Assembly (NCBI GenBank): GCA_963704615.1
Contig: OY969923.1
Coordinates: 806,001 to 870,000, forward strand
Source: Bog-756 sp963704615
Lineage (GTDB): Bacteria > Actinomycetota > Acidimicrobiia > Acidimicrobiales > RAAP-2
Direction: 5' to 3'
DNA length: 64,000 nt
A program made the translations under genes and the position numbers. Of this stretch, positions 52,707 to 61,236 are shown one piece after another. Every line of letters starts with the position of its first letter. Position 1 is the first letter of the stretch. The notes below the pieces were generated by a model. That model was not told the DNA's origin. It was given only the letters and a program-made list of their open reading frames with translations, and made no database searches.

Positions 52707-52840
52707 TGCAACCAATGGTAGCAGGTTTCCGCGAATATGCAACAAGAAGTTGCATATTAGGAGAGGAGCCCCGTACCGGCCAAACTGCAAGAGTCGGTTG
52801 CACATACCCTTTCTGATGTGCTACCATCGGTTGCATATTT
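52707..52840. promoter_or_regulatory. Divergent operator region, mirror-image ArsR-type sites
   Basis: TGCAACCAATGGTAGCA (52707-52723) and TGCTACCATCGGTTGCA (52819-52835) are reverse complements at 16 of 17 positions, one for each divergent unit. Between them lies the perfect inverted repeat AATATGCAAC-aagaa-GTTGCATATT (52734-52758). GGTTGCATATTT (52829-52840) repeats the half site. This pattern suits the ArsR dimer encoded downstream. Confidence 0.75.
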
Positions 52841-52906
52841 GAGATTGGGGTCAGCCGTCACAGTCGGTTGGGACCTCAACCATCGGGTAGGAGAGGACAA
52901 AAACTG

Positions 52907-53353
52907 ATGACAGGCCTAGTGATTGAGCGAGAGATTCTGATCGAGGCACCGGCAGATGTGGTGTGGCGCACCATCACAGAGCCCGATCAGATGAGCCAGT
53001 GGTTCGCCGACCGGGTGGACCTCGTGGTCGAACCGGGCGCTCGTGGTTATATGGGTTTTGGGGACCAGGGCGGTCCGGTCGTTGTGGAAACCGTCGACCC
53101 TCCTGCGCGCTTCTCGTTCCGTTGGAACCATCCCAGCGAAGAGGTACCGGTCGTCGGGAACTCGATGCTCGTCGAGTTCACGCTGACGCCCGAGGGCGAC
53201 GAGCGGACCCGTCTTCGAGTGACCGAGAGTGGCCATGAGGTCCGCGACTGGCCCGAAGCAGAGAAACAGCGTTACGCCGACGAGCACCAAGAGGGGTGGG
53301 GCGAGTTCCTGGACCGCCTGGCCGGCGTGCTCGCGGGGCGTCGATCTGGATGA
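52907..53353 (+). CDS. SRPBCC/AHSA1-like protein in ArsR operon
   Basis: A 148-residue protein starting at ATG 52907. IEREILIEAPADVVWRTITE, then PDQMSQWFADRVDLVVEPGA, GPVVVETVDPPARFSFRWNH and LRVTESGHEVRD are typical AHSA1-family segments. The stop overlaps the ATG of the ArsR gene (ATGA), so translation is coupled. AHSA1-ArsR pairs are frequent in actinobacteria; the physiological signal is unknown. It is regulated by the operator at 52707-52840. Confidence 0.92.
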   Translation: MTGLVIEREILIEAPADVVWRTITEPDQMSQWFADRVDLVVEPGARGYMGFGDQGGPVVVETVDPPARFSFRWNHPSEEVPVVGNSMLVEFTLTPEGDERTRLRVTESGHEVRDWPEAEKQRYADEHQEGWGEFLDRLAGVLAGRRSG

Positions 53354-53703
53354 CGACGCAGGCCGACGACGAACTGTGGTCGGCCATCGGCGACCCGTCA
53401 CGTCGCCGGGTGCTCGATCTGTTGGTAAGCAACGGTGAGGCCAGTGCATGGTCGTTGGCCGAGCACGTGCCGTTCTCGCGCCAAGCGGTCTCCAAGCATC
53501 TGGTCGTGCTGGAGGAGGCGGGACTGGTCAGCCGTCGCAAGCAGGGTCGAGAGGTCCTCTACCAGGTAGAGGTCAACCGTCTCGACGAGGCCAGTCGGGC
53601 CATGGCGGATCTCGCCGCTCAATGGGACAGGCGACTCACCTCGATAAGACGGCTGGCCGAAGCAGCGCACGCAGAAGCGAAGAAGACGCGGAAACGACCT
53701 TAG
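53350..53703 (+). CDS. ArsR family transcriptional regulator
   Basis: A 117-residue winged-helix repressor. DELWSAIGDPSRRRVLDLLV, then SAWSLAEHVPFSRQAVSKHL, then VVLEEAGLVSRRKQGREVLY matches the ArsR HTH. No metal-binding Cys cluster is seen, as usual for AHSA1-associated members. ATG 53350 overlaps the preceding stop. The DUF899 gene follows after 12 bases, making a three-gene operon. It likely acts on the mirror-image operators upstream and so also on the divergent SRPBCC gene at 52183. Confidence 0.93.
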   Translation: MTTQADDELWSAIGDPSRRRVLDLLVSNGEASAWSLAEHVPFSRQAVSKHLVVLEEAGLVSRRKQGREVLYQVEVNRLDEASRAMADLAAQWDRRLTSIRRLAEAAHAEAKKTRKRP

Positions 53704-53715
53704 GAGGAGACAGAC

Positions 53716-54516
53716 ATGCAGGAGAAATCAACAAACCTCTGCGGGCCCGGGTCTGGCGCCGCCAACGCACAGAGCCTGCCCCTTGTCGTCGACAGAGACG
53801 CCTTCCAGGCTGAACTCGATAACTTGCGGGTTCGGGAGAAGGCACACACCCGTGAAAGCGACGCTATCGCTGCGGCCCGACGACGCCTCCCTATGGTCGA
53901 GGTCGACGCCAAGCTCGCGCTGACCGGTCCTCGTGGACCGCTCACCCTGCTGGACGCGTTCGAAGGACGCCGACAACTCATCGCTTATTACTTCATGTGG
54001 CACACCGGCCACCCGGCTGCTGAGCAATGCGAAGGCTGCACGTGGGTTACCACCCAGATCGCGGAGCTGTCCTACCTTCATTCTCGCGACACCACTTACG
54101 CCGTCTTGTGCCAAGGTCCCTTCGACGAGAGCATCCGCTACCACAACTTCATGGAATGGCACATGCCCTGGTACTCCGCCCAAGGTTCTGTCGATCAGCT
54201 CCTCATCGGGCGTCAGGTCGGCTTGTTCCACCTCGTGTGCTACCTACGGGACGGCGACCGCGTCTACGAGACGTACTGGACGAGTCGCCGTGGCGCAGAG
54301 GTACTGGACTACAACTATGCGCTCATGGATCTCACCGTGTATGGACGCCAGGAGCCTTGGGAGGACTCGCCCTCCGCCTGGCCCCAGCAGTGCACCTACA
54401 CGCGGACGAGCAGCGGTTCGCCCACGTGGCAACCAGTGTGGCCGGGCGGACGCCCGATTGCCCAGTGGTCCCGCCTCCAAGCTGGACGGTCCGACGACCT
54501 CGCCGTCGGGCCTTGA
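53716..54516 (+). CDS. DUF899 thioredoxin-like family protein
   Basis: A 266-residue protein of the DUF899 family. It contains RLPMVEVDAKLALTGPRGPL, LLDAFEGRRQLIAYYFMWHT, the conserved EGCTWVTTQIAELSYLHSRD and YWTSRRGAEVLDYNYALMDL. The family has a thioredoxin-like fold and is often predicted to act in redox or detoxification reactions; the reaction is not known. It is in the ArsR-AHSA1 operon. GGAGGAG precedes ATG 53716. It starts MQEKSTNLCGPGSGAANAQS without a signal peptide. Between 54517 and 54700 no gene is seen. Confidence 0.92.
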   Translation: MQEKSTNLCGPGSGAANAQSLPLVVDRDAFQAELDNLRVREKAHTRESDAIAAARRRLPMVEVDAKLALTGPRGPLTLLDAFEGRRQLIAYYFMWHTGHPAAEQCEGCTWVTTQIAELSYLHSRDTTYAVLCQGPFDESIRYHNFMEWHMPWYSAQGSVDQLLIGRQVGLFHLVCYLRDGDRVYETYWTSRRGAEVLDYNYALMDLTVYGRQEPWEDSPSAWPQQCTYTRTSSGSPTWQPVWPGGRPIAQWSRLQAGRSDDLAVGP

Positions 54517-54700
54517 CCTCTCATGAGAGGGAACACAGGACATAGCCATCACAGGAGGAGCATCGCCCGATACCGAACCATCGCGTCGGAACACATGACG
54601 AATGGCTAAGAGCCTGATTCGAGCTGCTGACGGCCGAGCAGGAGCCGACCCGTCTGAACGACCAGGCCCCGAACAGGATGGACATTGAGAGAGGAGCCCA

Positions 54701-55126
54701 GTGGCTGAAACACCCGCAGAGTACAACGCCAAGGTGATCGCCGAATTCCGCGACAACAATGGACGAGTAGGCGGCATATGGGGGGAAACCCCATTGCTGC
54801 TGCTCCATCACACCGGCGTCAAGTCCGGTGCAAGCTACCTCAACCCGCTGGCATATCTCCCCGACGACTCGCGCTATCTCATTTGGGCCGCGAATGGGGG
54901 AGCTCAGAAGAACCCCGCCTGGTACCTGAACCTCAAGAGGCAGCCAATCACGAGGATCGAGGCCGGAAGCGAGACGATCGAAGTCCTGGCCGAGGAGGCG
55001 AGAGGGGATGAGCGCGATCGCCTCTTTGAGAATGCAACTGACCGCTATCCACAGCTCGCAGATGCTGCGCAGAAAACGGCGCGCATTATCCCGATGATTG
55101 TGCTCACGCCTAGATTGGGCAGCTAG
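54701..55126 (+). CDS. Deazaflavin (F420)-dependent nitroreductase-like protein (Ddn family)
   Basis: A 141-residue split-barrel protein. TPLLLLHHTGVKSGASYLNP, then LIWAANGGAQKNPAWYLNL, then PITRIEAGSETIEVLAEE matches the Ddn/Rv3547-like F420H2-dependent family. These enzymes reduce nitro compounds or quinones using reduced F420. It implies that F420 is made by the host, as in many actinobacteria. GTG 54701 is the likely start, after GAGAGGAG. No partner gene is adjacent. Confidence 0.9.
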   Translation: MAETPAEYNAKVIAEFRDNNGRVGGIWGETPLLLLHHTGVKSGASYLNPLAYLPDDSRYLIWAANGGAQKNPAWYLNLKRQPITRIEAGSETIEVLAEEARGDERDRLFENATDRYPQLADAAQKTARIIPMIVLTPRLGS

Positions 55127-55187
55127 CTCGCGTGCCGGCGCGCAGTGCTCCCAGCTGGGACGTGAGAGTTCGTCAGGGCGGTACCCG

Positions 55188-55650
55188 AAGGTTGGGGAGG
55201 TTCAGCATCCGGCAAGTTTCTCGGGACTCCGACCCGGATGCGGCGGGAATGAGTAGTGCAGCGCCTGGGCGGCTGCAGAGTGCAGGCCCGACGACCAGCA
55301 CTTTCACGCTCGCGGGGACCGGGCGGCTCGGTTTCCGACAGTGCTCCCGCCACCATCGAACCGCTGGTTGGCGCCTCTCGTGCATAGGGCACAGGCGCCT
55401 GGCCAGCAGTTTCGCGTTGGGGCGAAGCGCAGAAGATGGCGTTTCTCGTTTCTCGTTTCTCGGGACCTAGTCATGCCTGGCCTGTCCACCCTATGCAGTT
55501 GCACGAACTGCATAGGGTCATCGCCCAGGGTCGAGTGGCGGTGGAGCGTCTCTGGGGGCCCCGAGTACCTCGCACCGAGACTGAGTAATACAGCGCCTAG
55601 GCGGTTGTGTATGCGCGGTGCCACTACCAGCGCCTTCTGCCCCGCCCGAC
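55188..55650 (+). repeat. Composite of tRNA-linked repeats, copies E
   Basis: Three repeat units lie side by side. The first (55188-55344) has ACCCGAAGGTTGG, TTTCTCGGGACTCCG and GTGCAGCGCCTGGGCGGCTGC. The second (55345-55505) begins CCCGCCACCATCGAACCGCT, the diverged tRNA 3' end plus repeat, and has TCTCGTGCATAGGGCACAGG. The third (about 55555-55650) again has a CAGCGCCTAGGCGGTTGTGT element. A short TTTCTCG triplication occurs at about 55441-55466. No gene is seen from 55127 to 55768. Confidence 0.7.
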
Positions 55651-55768
55651 GGCCGGGCGGCAGTCGAACCAACGGAACCCCGCCACTCACTCACAGCATG
55701 AAAGAGAGAGGAGAAGCTGGTGCGAAAGTATCGGCCGATCGCCGTCCCCGCTCGCCGTACGAACGGCT

Positions 55769-56170
55769 CTAGCTCTCCTGGCAATCGACCTCTACGCGGC
55801 TTGTGACGTCGTTGGTCACGGTGACCGGTGCTGGTGCTTGACACTCGCCGGCACCCCCTTTGAACTGGGGACTCCGCCCTGCGACGGTGTAGCGACCGAC
55901 GGGCAGGTGGGCTGAGAACCGGCCGTTGGCGGAGAGGTCGATGGTGGCGATGTTCCCGTCCGACCCATGGAACGTGACGGAGCCGCTGAGCGGTCGCGGC
56001 CCTGTCCCAGCCGGACCACCGTCAACCTGGAGTGTGCCGTCAAGGGTTCCTTCGTCCGGAGGCGACGAACAGCCGGCGAACGGCACTCCCGCACAGAGTG
56101 CTGCGAGGGCCATGAGAACGATCAGTGGAGCCCGACGAACGGCACTCTTCGGTTTGGCCACTGTGATCAC
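55769..56170 (-). CDS. Lipoprotein with carboxypeptidase-regulatory-like fold
   Basis: A 133-residue exported lipoprotein. GTG 56170 is followed by a basic n-region, a hydrophobic stretch (APLIVLMALAALCAGVPFAG) and a lipobox ending FAG-Cys (Cys34). The mature part has a Gly-rich linker and a beta-sandwich of the SdrD B/CarbopepD_reg type (PLSGSVTFHGSDGNIATIDL, then GRFSAHLPVGRYTVAGRSPQ). It is the last gene of the PadR-ABC-FtsX operon, with GTGA overlap at the permease stop. It may be a substrate-binding or accessory part of the exporter. Confidence 0.82.
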   Translation of the reverse strand: MITVAKPKSAVRRAPLIVLMALAALCAGVPFAGCSSPPDEGTLDGTLQVDGGPAGTGPRPLSGSVTFHGSDGNIATIDLSANGRFSAHLPVGRYTVAGRSPQFKGGAGECQAPAPVTVTNDVTSRVEVDCQES

Positions 56171-58401
56171 TCGTTCCGGGCGACCTCGGGCCCCGTGATC
56201 CGATCGAGGATGGGGAACGTCGCGGCGATGATCGCCATCGACGCGGCCAGTCCTCCGATCACTGTGGTCCAGTAGGAGAATCCCGGAAGGCTGAAGGCGA
56301 GCCCTACCTGCGAGTGCAGGTAGAGGGCGGCCGCCAGGAGTCCGACGACGATGGAGACCGCAGCGACGAGGAGCAGGGGCAGCGCACTCTCCAGCGTCAC
56401 GACCCGGTGCAGGAGTTTTCGCGGGACCCCCGTAAGTCTGAGCAGGCTGAATGGCCGCCTCCGCTCACTGAGACCGGCAGCGATGTTCACGGCCAGGCTG
56501 CACGCAGCGATGATCAGGCTGGCCACGATGATCACGTCGGTCATGGCCTGGATCATGGTCAACAGGCGCGCTGTCGAGGGACCGAGTGCCTCCACGGTCA
56601 CCGGTGTGCCCTGGAGCGGGAATGCGCGCTCGAGCTCTGTTCGCACCCGTTCGATCGCGCTCGAAGACCCGTTCGTTGCGACGACGACCGCGCTCACGGG
56701 GATGGATGCGAGCTGCGTCGCCGACAGCTTCAAAGAGGGCCAGGTCGTGGTCGACGCGTTGGCGGTGTGCCCCAGGACCTTCGAGAGGAAGTATCCGACG
56801 GACGCTACGGTCGCCCGCGGCGCGCAGCGGCCGATGGCCGGAGTCATGGCGAGGTCGTCACACGCGACGACCCCGAACGATCGCGACCCTTGAGTCTGGT
56901 TGGGAGCCTCATGGATCACCGCCACCCCGTGCACCCCCGGCGTCGCCCGGAGCTCGTTAAGGACCGAGGAAGGGACGGAAGCCACAACGGAGGCCTCGGG
57001 GCAGTCGGTGGTCGAATAGGTGCAGAACGGGTCCGCGAGGGTACTCAGACTGGCGTTGGCGCTGCTCCCTCCGGTTACTTGCGTCACCGAGCTGAGGGCA
57101 CCGATGGCCGCGCTGGCGACGAAGAGGGCAATGACAAGGCCACTGACAAAGCGGAAGGCAGCCTTTGGGTTGTCGAGGAGGTGACGACCGGCGATGAGCA
57201 TGGCGGGGCGACTCGCTCTTTTTGCCATGATCCGCGCTCCAGCCGTTGTGAGCCACGGCCCGGCCAGAACCAGACCCACGATCAGCAGCGCGAATCCAAC
57301 GAGGAGCTCGAGGAGCTGGCTCCCGATGGCGCCGGGCTTTCCGGCCGCGTCGAAGTAGGCGAGGAAGGTGATACCTGCCAACAAGGGAACGATCCGGGCG
57401 ATCCCCGGTGGGCGCTTCCTGACCCGTCGCGTCACTCCTAGCGGAGAAATCTGTACCCGGCGCAGCGCGAGATGTGCGGAGACGACAGCGGCGATGGGGA
57501 CTCCGACCACCGCGACGAGGATGTCGACGGCGTGAAGGGAGAGGTCACCCTGCGCCAACGGGGCCCCGGTGATCGACACGTGGTACAAAAGTGGTCGGAC
57601 TGCGAAGAAGAGTCCGAAACCGAGGACGACTCCGGCGAGGGCGGCGATGACCGCTTCTACGGCCGAAATCGTCGAGATCTGGCCGGGAGTGGCGCCGACC
57701 AGCCGCATAGAGGCGAAGCGCTCTTCGCGCCGGACGGCCGACAGTCGGCTCGCAGTCGCAATCAGGATCAGAACCGGCAGCACGAGAGCCACGGCCCCGC
57801 CGACCAGGATGAATTCCAGAACTGGCCCGCTCCCGACCACGCTCTGGCAGCCATAACAATTCGCCAGGCCGCGGTGGATCGCCCCGATCTCGATGGCAGT
57901 CGGCTGCTTCGAGAGCTGGCCGACGTTGTGGCCGATGACGATGATCAACGAGTTCGGCGACGGCAGTCCCGCGCTGTCGATGGTGCCCACCAGCCGACCA
58001 GGGTAACGATCACGCAGCTCCTCGGCCGGCTGGGAGCGAAGCATGCTCACCAGCTCGGGCGAGGCGAAGTACTGGCCCGGACCAGGCAGGCGGGACATTC
58101 CGGGAGGGATGGGCGCGCCCGGCCCGGTGGCCGCGACGTCGATCTGGTCGATGAGCTGGCCCCCGAACGAGTCGATGCTCGGTTCCCACCACAGGCCGCT
58201 AGCGGGCGAGGTCGGCGGTGTCGGCTCTACCGCCGAGTTCAGCCAGGCACCACGATCGCTCTGGGCGTGGAGACCATTGATCCCCGCCAAGGCGGCCAGC
58301 AACAAGCCGACGCCGAGGGCGACCGCAGCAGCGGTGACGACAACCCGCAGGAGGGCTTCACGACCACTCCCCAAGGTCATCCGGAGGCCGAGCCGGATCA
58401 T
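56167..58401 (-). CDS. FtsX-like ABC transporter permease
   Basis: A 744-residue permease of the MacB/FtsX superfamily. Helix 1 (LRVVVTAAAVALGVGLLLAA) is followed by a large extracytoplasmic domain to about 200, then three helices (EFILVGGAVALVLPVLILIA, ISAVEAVIAALAGVVLGFGL and VDILVAVVGVPIAAVVSAHL), a second half with GRHLLDNPKAAFRFVSGLVI, and a final FtsX domain (TDVIIVASLIIAACSLAVNI). Two FtsX-like halves fused is the lipoprotein/antimicrobial-peptide exporter arrangement. ATG 58401 overlaps the ATPase stop (ATGA). Confidence 0.9.
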   Translation of the reverse strand: MIRLGLRMTLGSGREALLRVVVTAAAVALGVGLLLAALAGINGLHAQSDRGAWLNSAVEPTPPTSPASGLWWEPSIDSFGGQLIDQIDVAATGPGAPIPPGMSRLPGPGQYFASPELVSMLRSQPAEELRDRYPGRLVGTIDSAGLPSPNSLIIVIGHNVGQLSKQPTAIEIGAIHRGLANCYGCQSVVGSGPVLEFILVGGAVALVLPVLILIATASRLSAVRREERFASMRLVGATPGQISTISAVEAVIAALAGVVLGFGLFFAVRPLLYHVSITGAPLAQGDLSLHAVDILVAVVGVPIAAVVSAHLALRRVQISPLGVTRRVRKRPPGIARIVPLLAGITFLAYFDAAGKPGAIGSQLLELLVGFALLIVGLVLAGPWLTTAGARIMAKRASRPAMLIAGRHLLDNPKAAFRFVSGLVIALFVASAAIGALSSVTQVTGGSSANASLSTLADPFCTYSTTDCPEASVVASVPSSVLNELRATPGVHGVAVIHEAPNQTQGSRSFGVVACDDLAMTPAIGRCAPRATVASVGYFLSKVLGHTANASTTTWPSLKLSATQLASIPVSAVVVATNGSSSAIERVRTELERAFPLQGTPVTVEALGPSTARLLTMIQAMTDVIIVASLIIAACSLAVNIAAGLSERRRPFSLLRLTGVPRKLLHRVVTLESALPLLLVAAVSIVVGLLAAALYLHSQVGLAFSLPGFSYWTTVIGGLAASMAIIAATFPILDRITGPEVARNE

Positions 58402-59114
58402 GTGCCGACCGCCACCGGGCTGGCGACCCGGCCGTCGCGCACGATCACCTCGCGGTCGGCGTAGGCGGCGACGCGGGGTTCGTGGGTGACGAGGACGACC
58501 GTGATCCCCTCCTCGCGGGCCACGCTGGTCATCAAGTTCATGACGAGCTCACCGGTCAGGGAGTCGAGTGAGCCGGTGGGCTCGTCGGCGAACAGCAGGT
58601 CGGGCTGCGCGACCATGCCCCGGGCGAGGGCGACCCGCTGGGCCTGGCCCCCTGACATCTCGCCCGCCCGGTGGCTTTCCAGCCCGTCGAGCTCGAGCCG
58701 GGCGAACCAGCTCCGAGCTCGGGCCAGGGCCTGTTGGCGGCGCATCCCGCCCAGAAGGAGTGGGAGGGCGACGTTCTCCTCCGCTGTGAGCTCCGGGACA
58801 AGCTGGCCGAACTGGAAGACGAAGCCGAAACGGTCTCGGCGGAGCCGGCTTCGCTGCTCCTCGCGCAGCGCGTCGATGCGTTGCCCGTCGAAGATCACTC
58901 GTCCCGACGCGGGGACCAGGATGCCGGCGAGGCAGAAGAGCAGCGTCGACTTACCCGATCCGCTCGGGCCCATGACGGCTACGATCTCGCCCCGCTGCAC
59001 GGACAGGCTGGCGTCGCGCAGCGCCGGCGTCTCGCCGAAGGAGAGCACGAGATCCTGCGCCTCGATGATGGTGCCCCCATGCAGGATGAGGGCAGGACCG
59101 TTGGGCGTGTTCAT
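58398..59114 (-). CDS. ABC transporter ATP-binding protein (MacB/LolD type)
   Basis: A 238-residue ATPase. Walker A is VMGPSGSGKSTLLFCLAGIL, the Q-loop GFVFQFGQLVPELTAEENVA, the signature AGEMSGGQAQRVALARGMV, Walker B LLFADEPTGSLDS and the switch His in TVVLVTHEPRVAAYADREV. The GFVFQ..LxPxLTxxENV string is diagnostic of MacB/LolD-type export ATPases. ATG 59114 overlaps the PadR stop, and the stop overlaps the permease start, so the four genes are translationally coupled. Confidence 0.93.
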   Translation of the reverse strand: MNTPNGPALILHGGTIIEAQDLVLSFGETPALRDASLSVQRGEIVAVMGPSGSGKSTLLFCLAGILVPASGRVIFDGQRIDALREEQRSRLRRDRFGFVFQFGQLVPELTAEENVALPLLLGGMRRQQALARARSWFARLELDGLESHRAGEMSGGQAQRVALARGMVAQPDLLFADEPTGSLDSLTGELVMNLMTSVAREEGITVVLVTHEPRVAAYADREVIVRDGRVASPVAVGT

Positions 59115-59635
59115 GAGGCAACCTCCGTGGCGAGTGCGGTGAGGCGAGCGGTCGTGAGGTCGATCCAGCGGAGGTCGGCCTCGAGGTGGAACAGACCGTG
59201 GTCGGCGAGGAGCGAATCGATCAGGGTTCCTTCTTGCTTGAGGTCTGTGAGCTCGCGCATCCGGTGCAGATGTGCAGCGCGCTGGGCGTCCAGGTACTCC
59301 TCGGCCCGGTGACCGAGCATCAGCGACAGGACGACCTTCACGAACAGATCGGTCTGCAGGTGGGGCTCGGCGGGGATGGGCTCCGAGAGCCAAGCCTCGA
59401 CCTCGTTCCGGCCGGTCTCGGTGATGTTGTACCGCTTGCGATCAGGACCGGCTCCTGGCTCGGCGTCGCCGACGATCGCCTTCCCGTCTCTCGCTAGGCG
59501 CGAGAGCGTGGCGTACACCTGGCCGTAGGGCAGCGGCCGGCCGCGCCCGAAGTAGGTGTCGTAATCGCGCTTCAGGTCGTAGCCGTGGCTCGGTTCGCGA
59601 TCGAGGAGGCCGAGCAGGGCCATGGGGACACTCAT
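59111..59635 (-). CDS. PadR family transcriptional regulator
   Basis: A 174-residue regulator. SVPMALLGLLDREPSHGYDL, then YFGRGRPLPYGQVYATLSRL, then KRYNITETGRNEVEAWL is the PadR winged helix, followed by the Vir_act_alpha_C helical domain. PadR repressors next to ABC exporters usually respond to an antimicrobial compound. It is the first gene of the operon; ATG 59635 starts right after the putative operator. An alternative ATG lies four codons in. Confidence 0.92.
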   Translation of the reverse strand: MSVPMALLGLLDREPSHGYDLKRDYDTYFGRGRPLPYGQVYATLSRLARDGKAIVGDAEPGAGPDRKRYNITETGRNEVEAWLSEPIPAEPHLQTDLFVKVVLSLMLGHRAEEYLDAQRAAHLHRMRELTDLKQEGTLIDSLLADHGLFHLEADLRWIDLTTARLTALATEVAS

Positions 59636-59645
59636 ACCTCGGAGG

Positions 59646-59660
59646 ATACTCTGAGTGTAT
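59646..59660 (-). promoter_or_regulatory. Putative PadR operator
   Basis: ATACTC-TGA-GTGTAT (59646-59660) is an inverted repeat with 5 of 6 arm pairs. It overlaps a TATATAC -10-like element (59658-59664, read on the minus strand) and lies 11 bases upstream of the PadR start. From 59661 to 59877 no gene is seen. Confidence 0.45.
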
Positions 59661-59877
59661 ATACCCAGTCAATAGCGCCGCTTGGCGACTAACGCAGCTT
59701 CTTGACCAAGCTGGGAGTCGGAACCACCAAATCCGCCCCACAGGCAACGGACGCATAGATCGTCCGTAGCTCCACCTTCGGGTGGCCAACCCGGGCGCCG
59801 ACTCCGTCCTTAGAGCCGCCGCCGATTATTGGATGTTCACAGATGCGGTGTAGCGCTGTGCGTCGGCCTGCAATACG

Positions 59878-60879
59878 TCAGAGCATCGTCACGCGGGTCG
59901 CTTCCTGGTTGCCTTGGACGAAGCCGGCACGGGCGGAGGGGATGCGGGTCGCCGGGTCCATCTGGTTTGTGCCCATTGCGGCCTGGGAATCGGCGTCCGG
60001 CGTGATCACCTCAACGTGGCTGCTCTGCATACGCAGAGCCTCGACCTGGCCCTCCAGGTCCATGCCCCATTCCGGTGGTCTGCGCAGGCCTTCGAACTGG
60101 CCTTTGGGCAATGTCCCACTCCGCCCGCCGAACGGCGAGAGCACCACGACATTCGCATATCCCGAGGCAAGATCAGCATTTTCGGCGGAGCGCACGCCGC
60201 CGTTGATGTAATGAGTGCCGTTGATGTTGATAGTGGGGGACGAACCAGGCAGCGCGGTGCCCGCGGTGACCGCGTCCACCAAGTCGACGCCCGAATCGCG
60301 GTCGAAAGTCACTAACTCGCCGGTATGCGCGTCGACGGCGACCACAATCATCGGCCTGGCCGGCCATACATGGCGAGGCAACCGGGCGGCGACCACGGCG
60401 CGGTGCTGTCCCGCCGCGGGTCCGAGTATCGAGTCGCACTCCAACCCGAATGCGCCCATCGCACGTTGTAGATCGAGAGCCGAGGTGGCGGCGGCGGAGA
60501 TGGCCCTCATCCGTTCGAACACCGTGGCCATCGGCAGGGCTACTGGTCGTTCGCGGCTCCGTCCGACCGGTTGAACCGGCGGAGACAGCACTGAGGCGTA
60601 CAGTTCAGCCGCCGGTATTCCGCTGCGCAGCTGTGCTGCCGCGGTGGCACCGGACGACGTGCCGATCACCAAATCGGCTACCTCTGTCATATCGAGACCA
60701 GCTTCGGCCAGGCCTGCGATGATCCCGATCTCCCAGGCACTTCCGGCCGCCCCACCGCCACCGAGAACCAGAGCAACGTTGTGAGCCACCTGCGGGTTCG
60801 ACGTACGCCGCGCCGAATCAGGCGTGAGGGATCGGGCTTTGCCCCCGGTCGTCGGGAGCGATTCTTGAAACTGCGACAT
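59878..60879 (-). CDS. Patatin-like phospholipase family protein, catalytic Asp replaced
   Basis: A 333-residue patatin-fold protein. The oxyanion loop VLGGGGAAGSAWEIGIIAGL and the nucleophile elbow VIGTSSGATAA (Ser75) are intact. The dyad Asp, expected in DGGVRSxxNADLA, reads INGGVRSAENADLA, so Asn226 replaces Asp. The rest of the fold matches a family of about 300 residues (TAGTALPGSSP, ANVVVLSPFGGRSG). Loss of the Asp should strongly reduce lipase activity. It starts at ATG 60879 and is a single-gene unit. Confidence 0.87.
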   Translation of the reverse strand: MSQFQESLPTTGGKARSLTPDSARRTSNPQVAHNVALVLGGGGAAGSAWEIGIIAGLAEAGLDMTEVADLVIGTSSGATAAAQLRSGIPAAELYASVLSPPVQPVGRSRERPVALPMATVFERMRAISAAATSALDLQRAMGAFGLECDSILGPAAGQHRAVVAARLPRHVWPARPMIVVAVDAHTGELVTFDRDSGVDLVDAVTAGTALPGSSPTININGTHYINGGVRSAENADLASGYANVVVLSPFGGRSGTLPKGQFEGLRRPPEWGMDLEGQVEALRMQSSHVEVITPDADSQAAMGTNQMDPATRIPSARAGFVQGNQEATRVTML

Positions 60880-61061
60880 GTCTTGGTCCCTTTCAGGGCA
60901 TCCGAGATGCGGGCACCCGAGGACCGACGACGACGGAACTCTAGCGACTCCAGCGTGAAGGGGTGAGCACCCGACTGTGAACGAAAGGAATCGGACTCAC
61001 CTCCTTAGATCGTGCGCCGCGACGGCGCTCCTGTACTCCGGCGTAACAATAGTCGGGCGAC

Positions 61062-61236
61062 GAACCCGAAGGTCGAAGCCAATCCGGCGACACCCGCGCG
61101 TTTCTGGGGACTCCGGCCGCTAAGCGACGACATTGGGTGGTGCAGGGCATGGCCGGCTGCATAGTGCAAGCCCGGTGACCAGCAGTTACGTCGGGTTTGG
61201 AGCCCGAAGGTGCGATGGACTTGAACCCCCGCCACC
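61062..61236 (+). repeat. tRNA-linked dispersed repeat, copy F, with decayed tRNA-fMet 3' half
   Basis: It starts GAACCCGAAGGTCGA (61062-61076), as in copy D, and continues with GCATAGTGCAAGCCCGGTGA and CCAGCAGTTACGTCGGG. The right end (61201-61236) is a decayed tRNA-fMet 3' half. AGCCCGAAGGTGCGATGGAC, then TTGAACCCCCGCCACC, matches the tRNA from the anticodon stem to CC with gaps. The flanks 60880-61061 and 61237-61448 have no gene. Confidence 0.7.
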
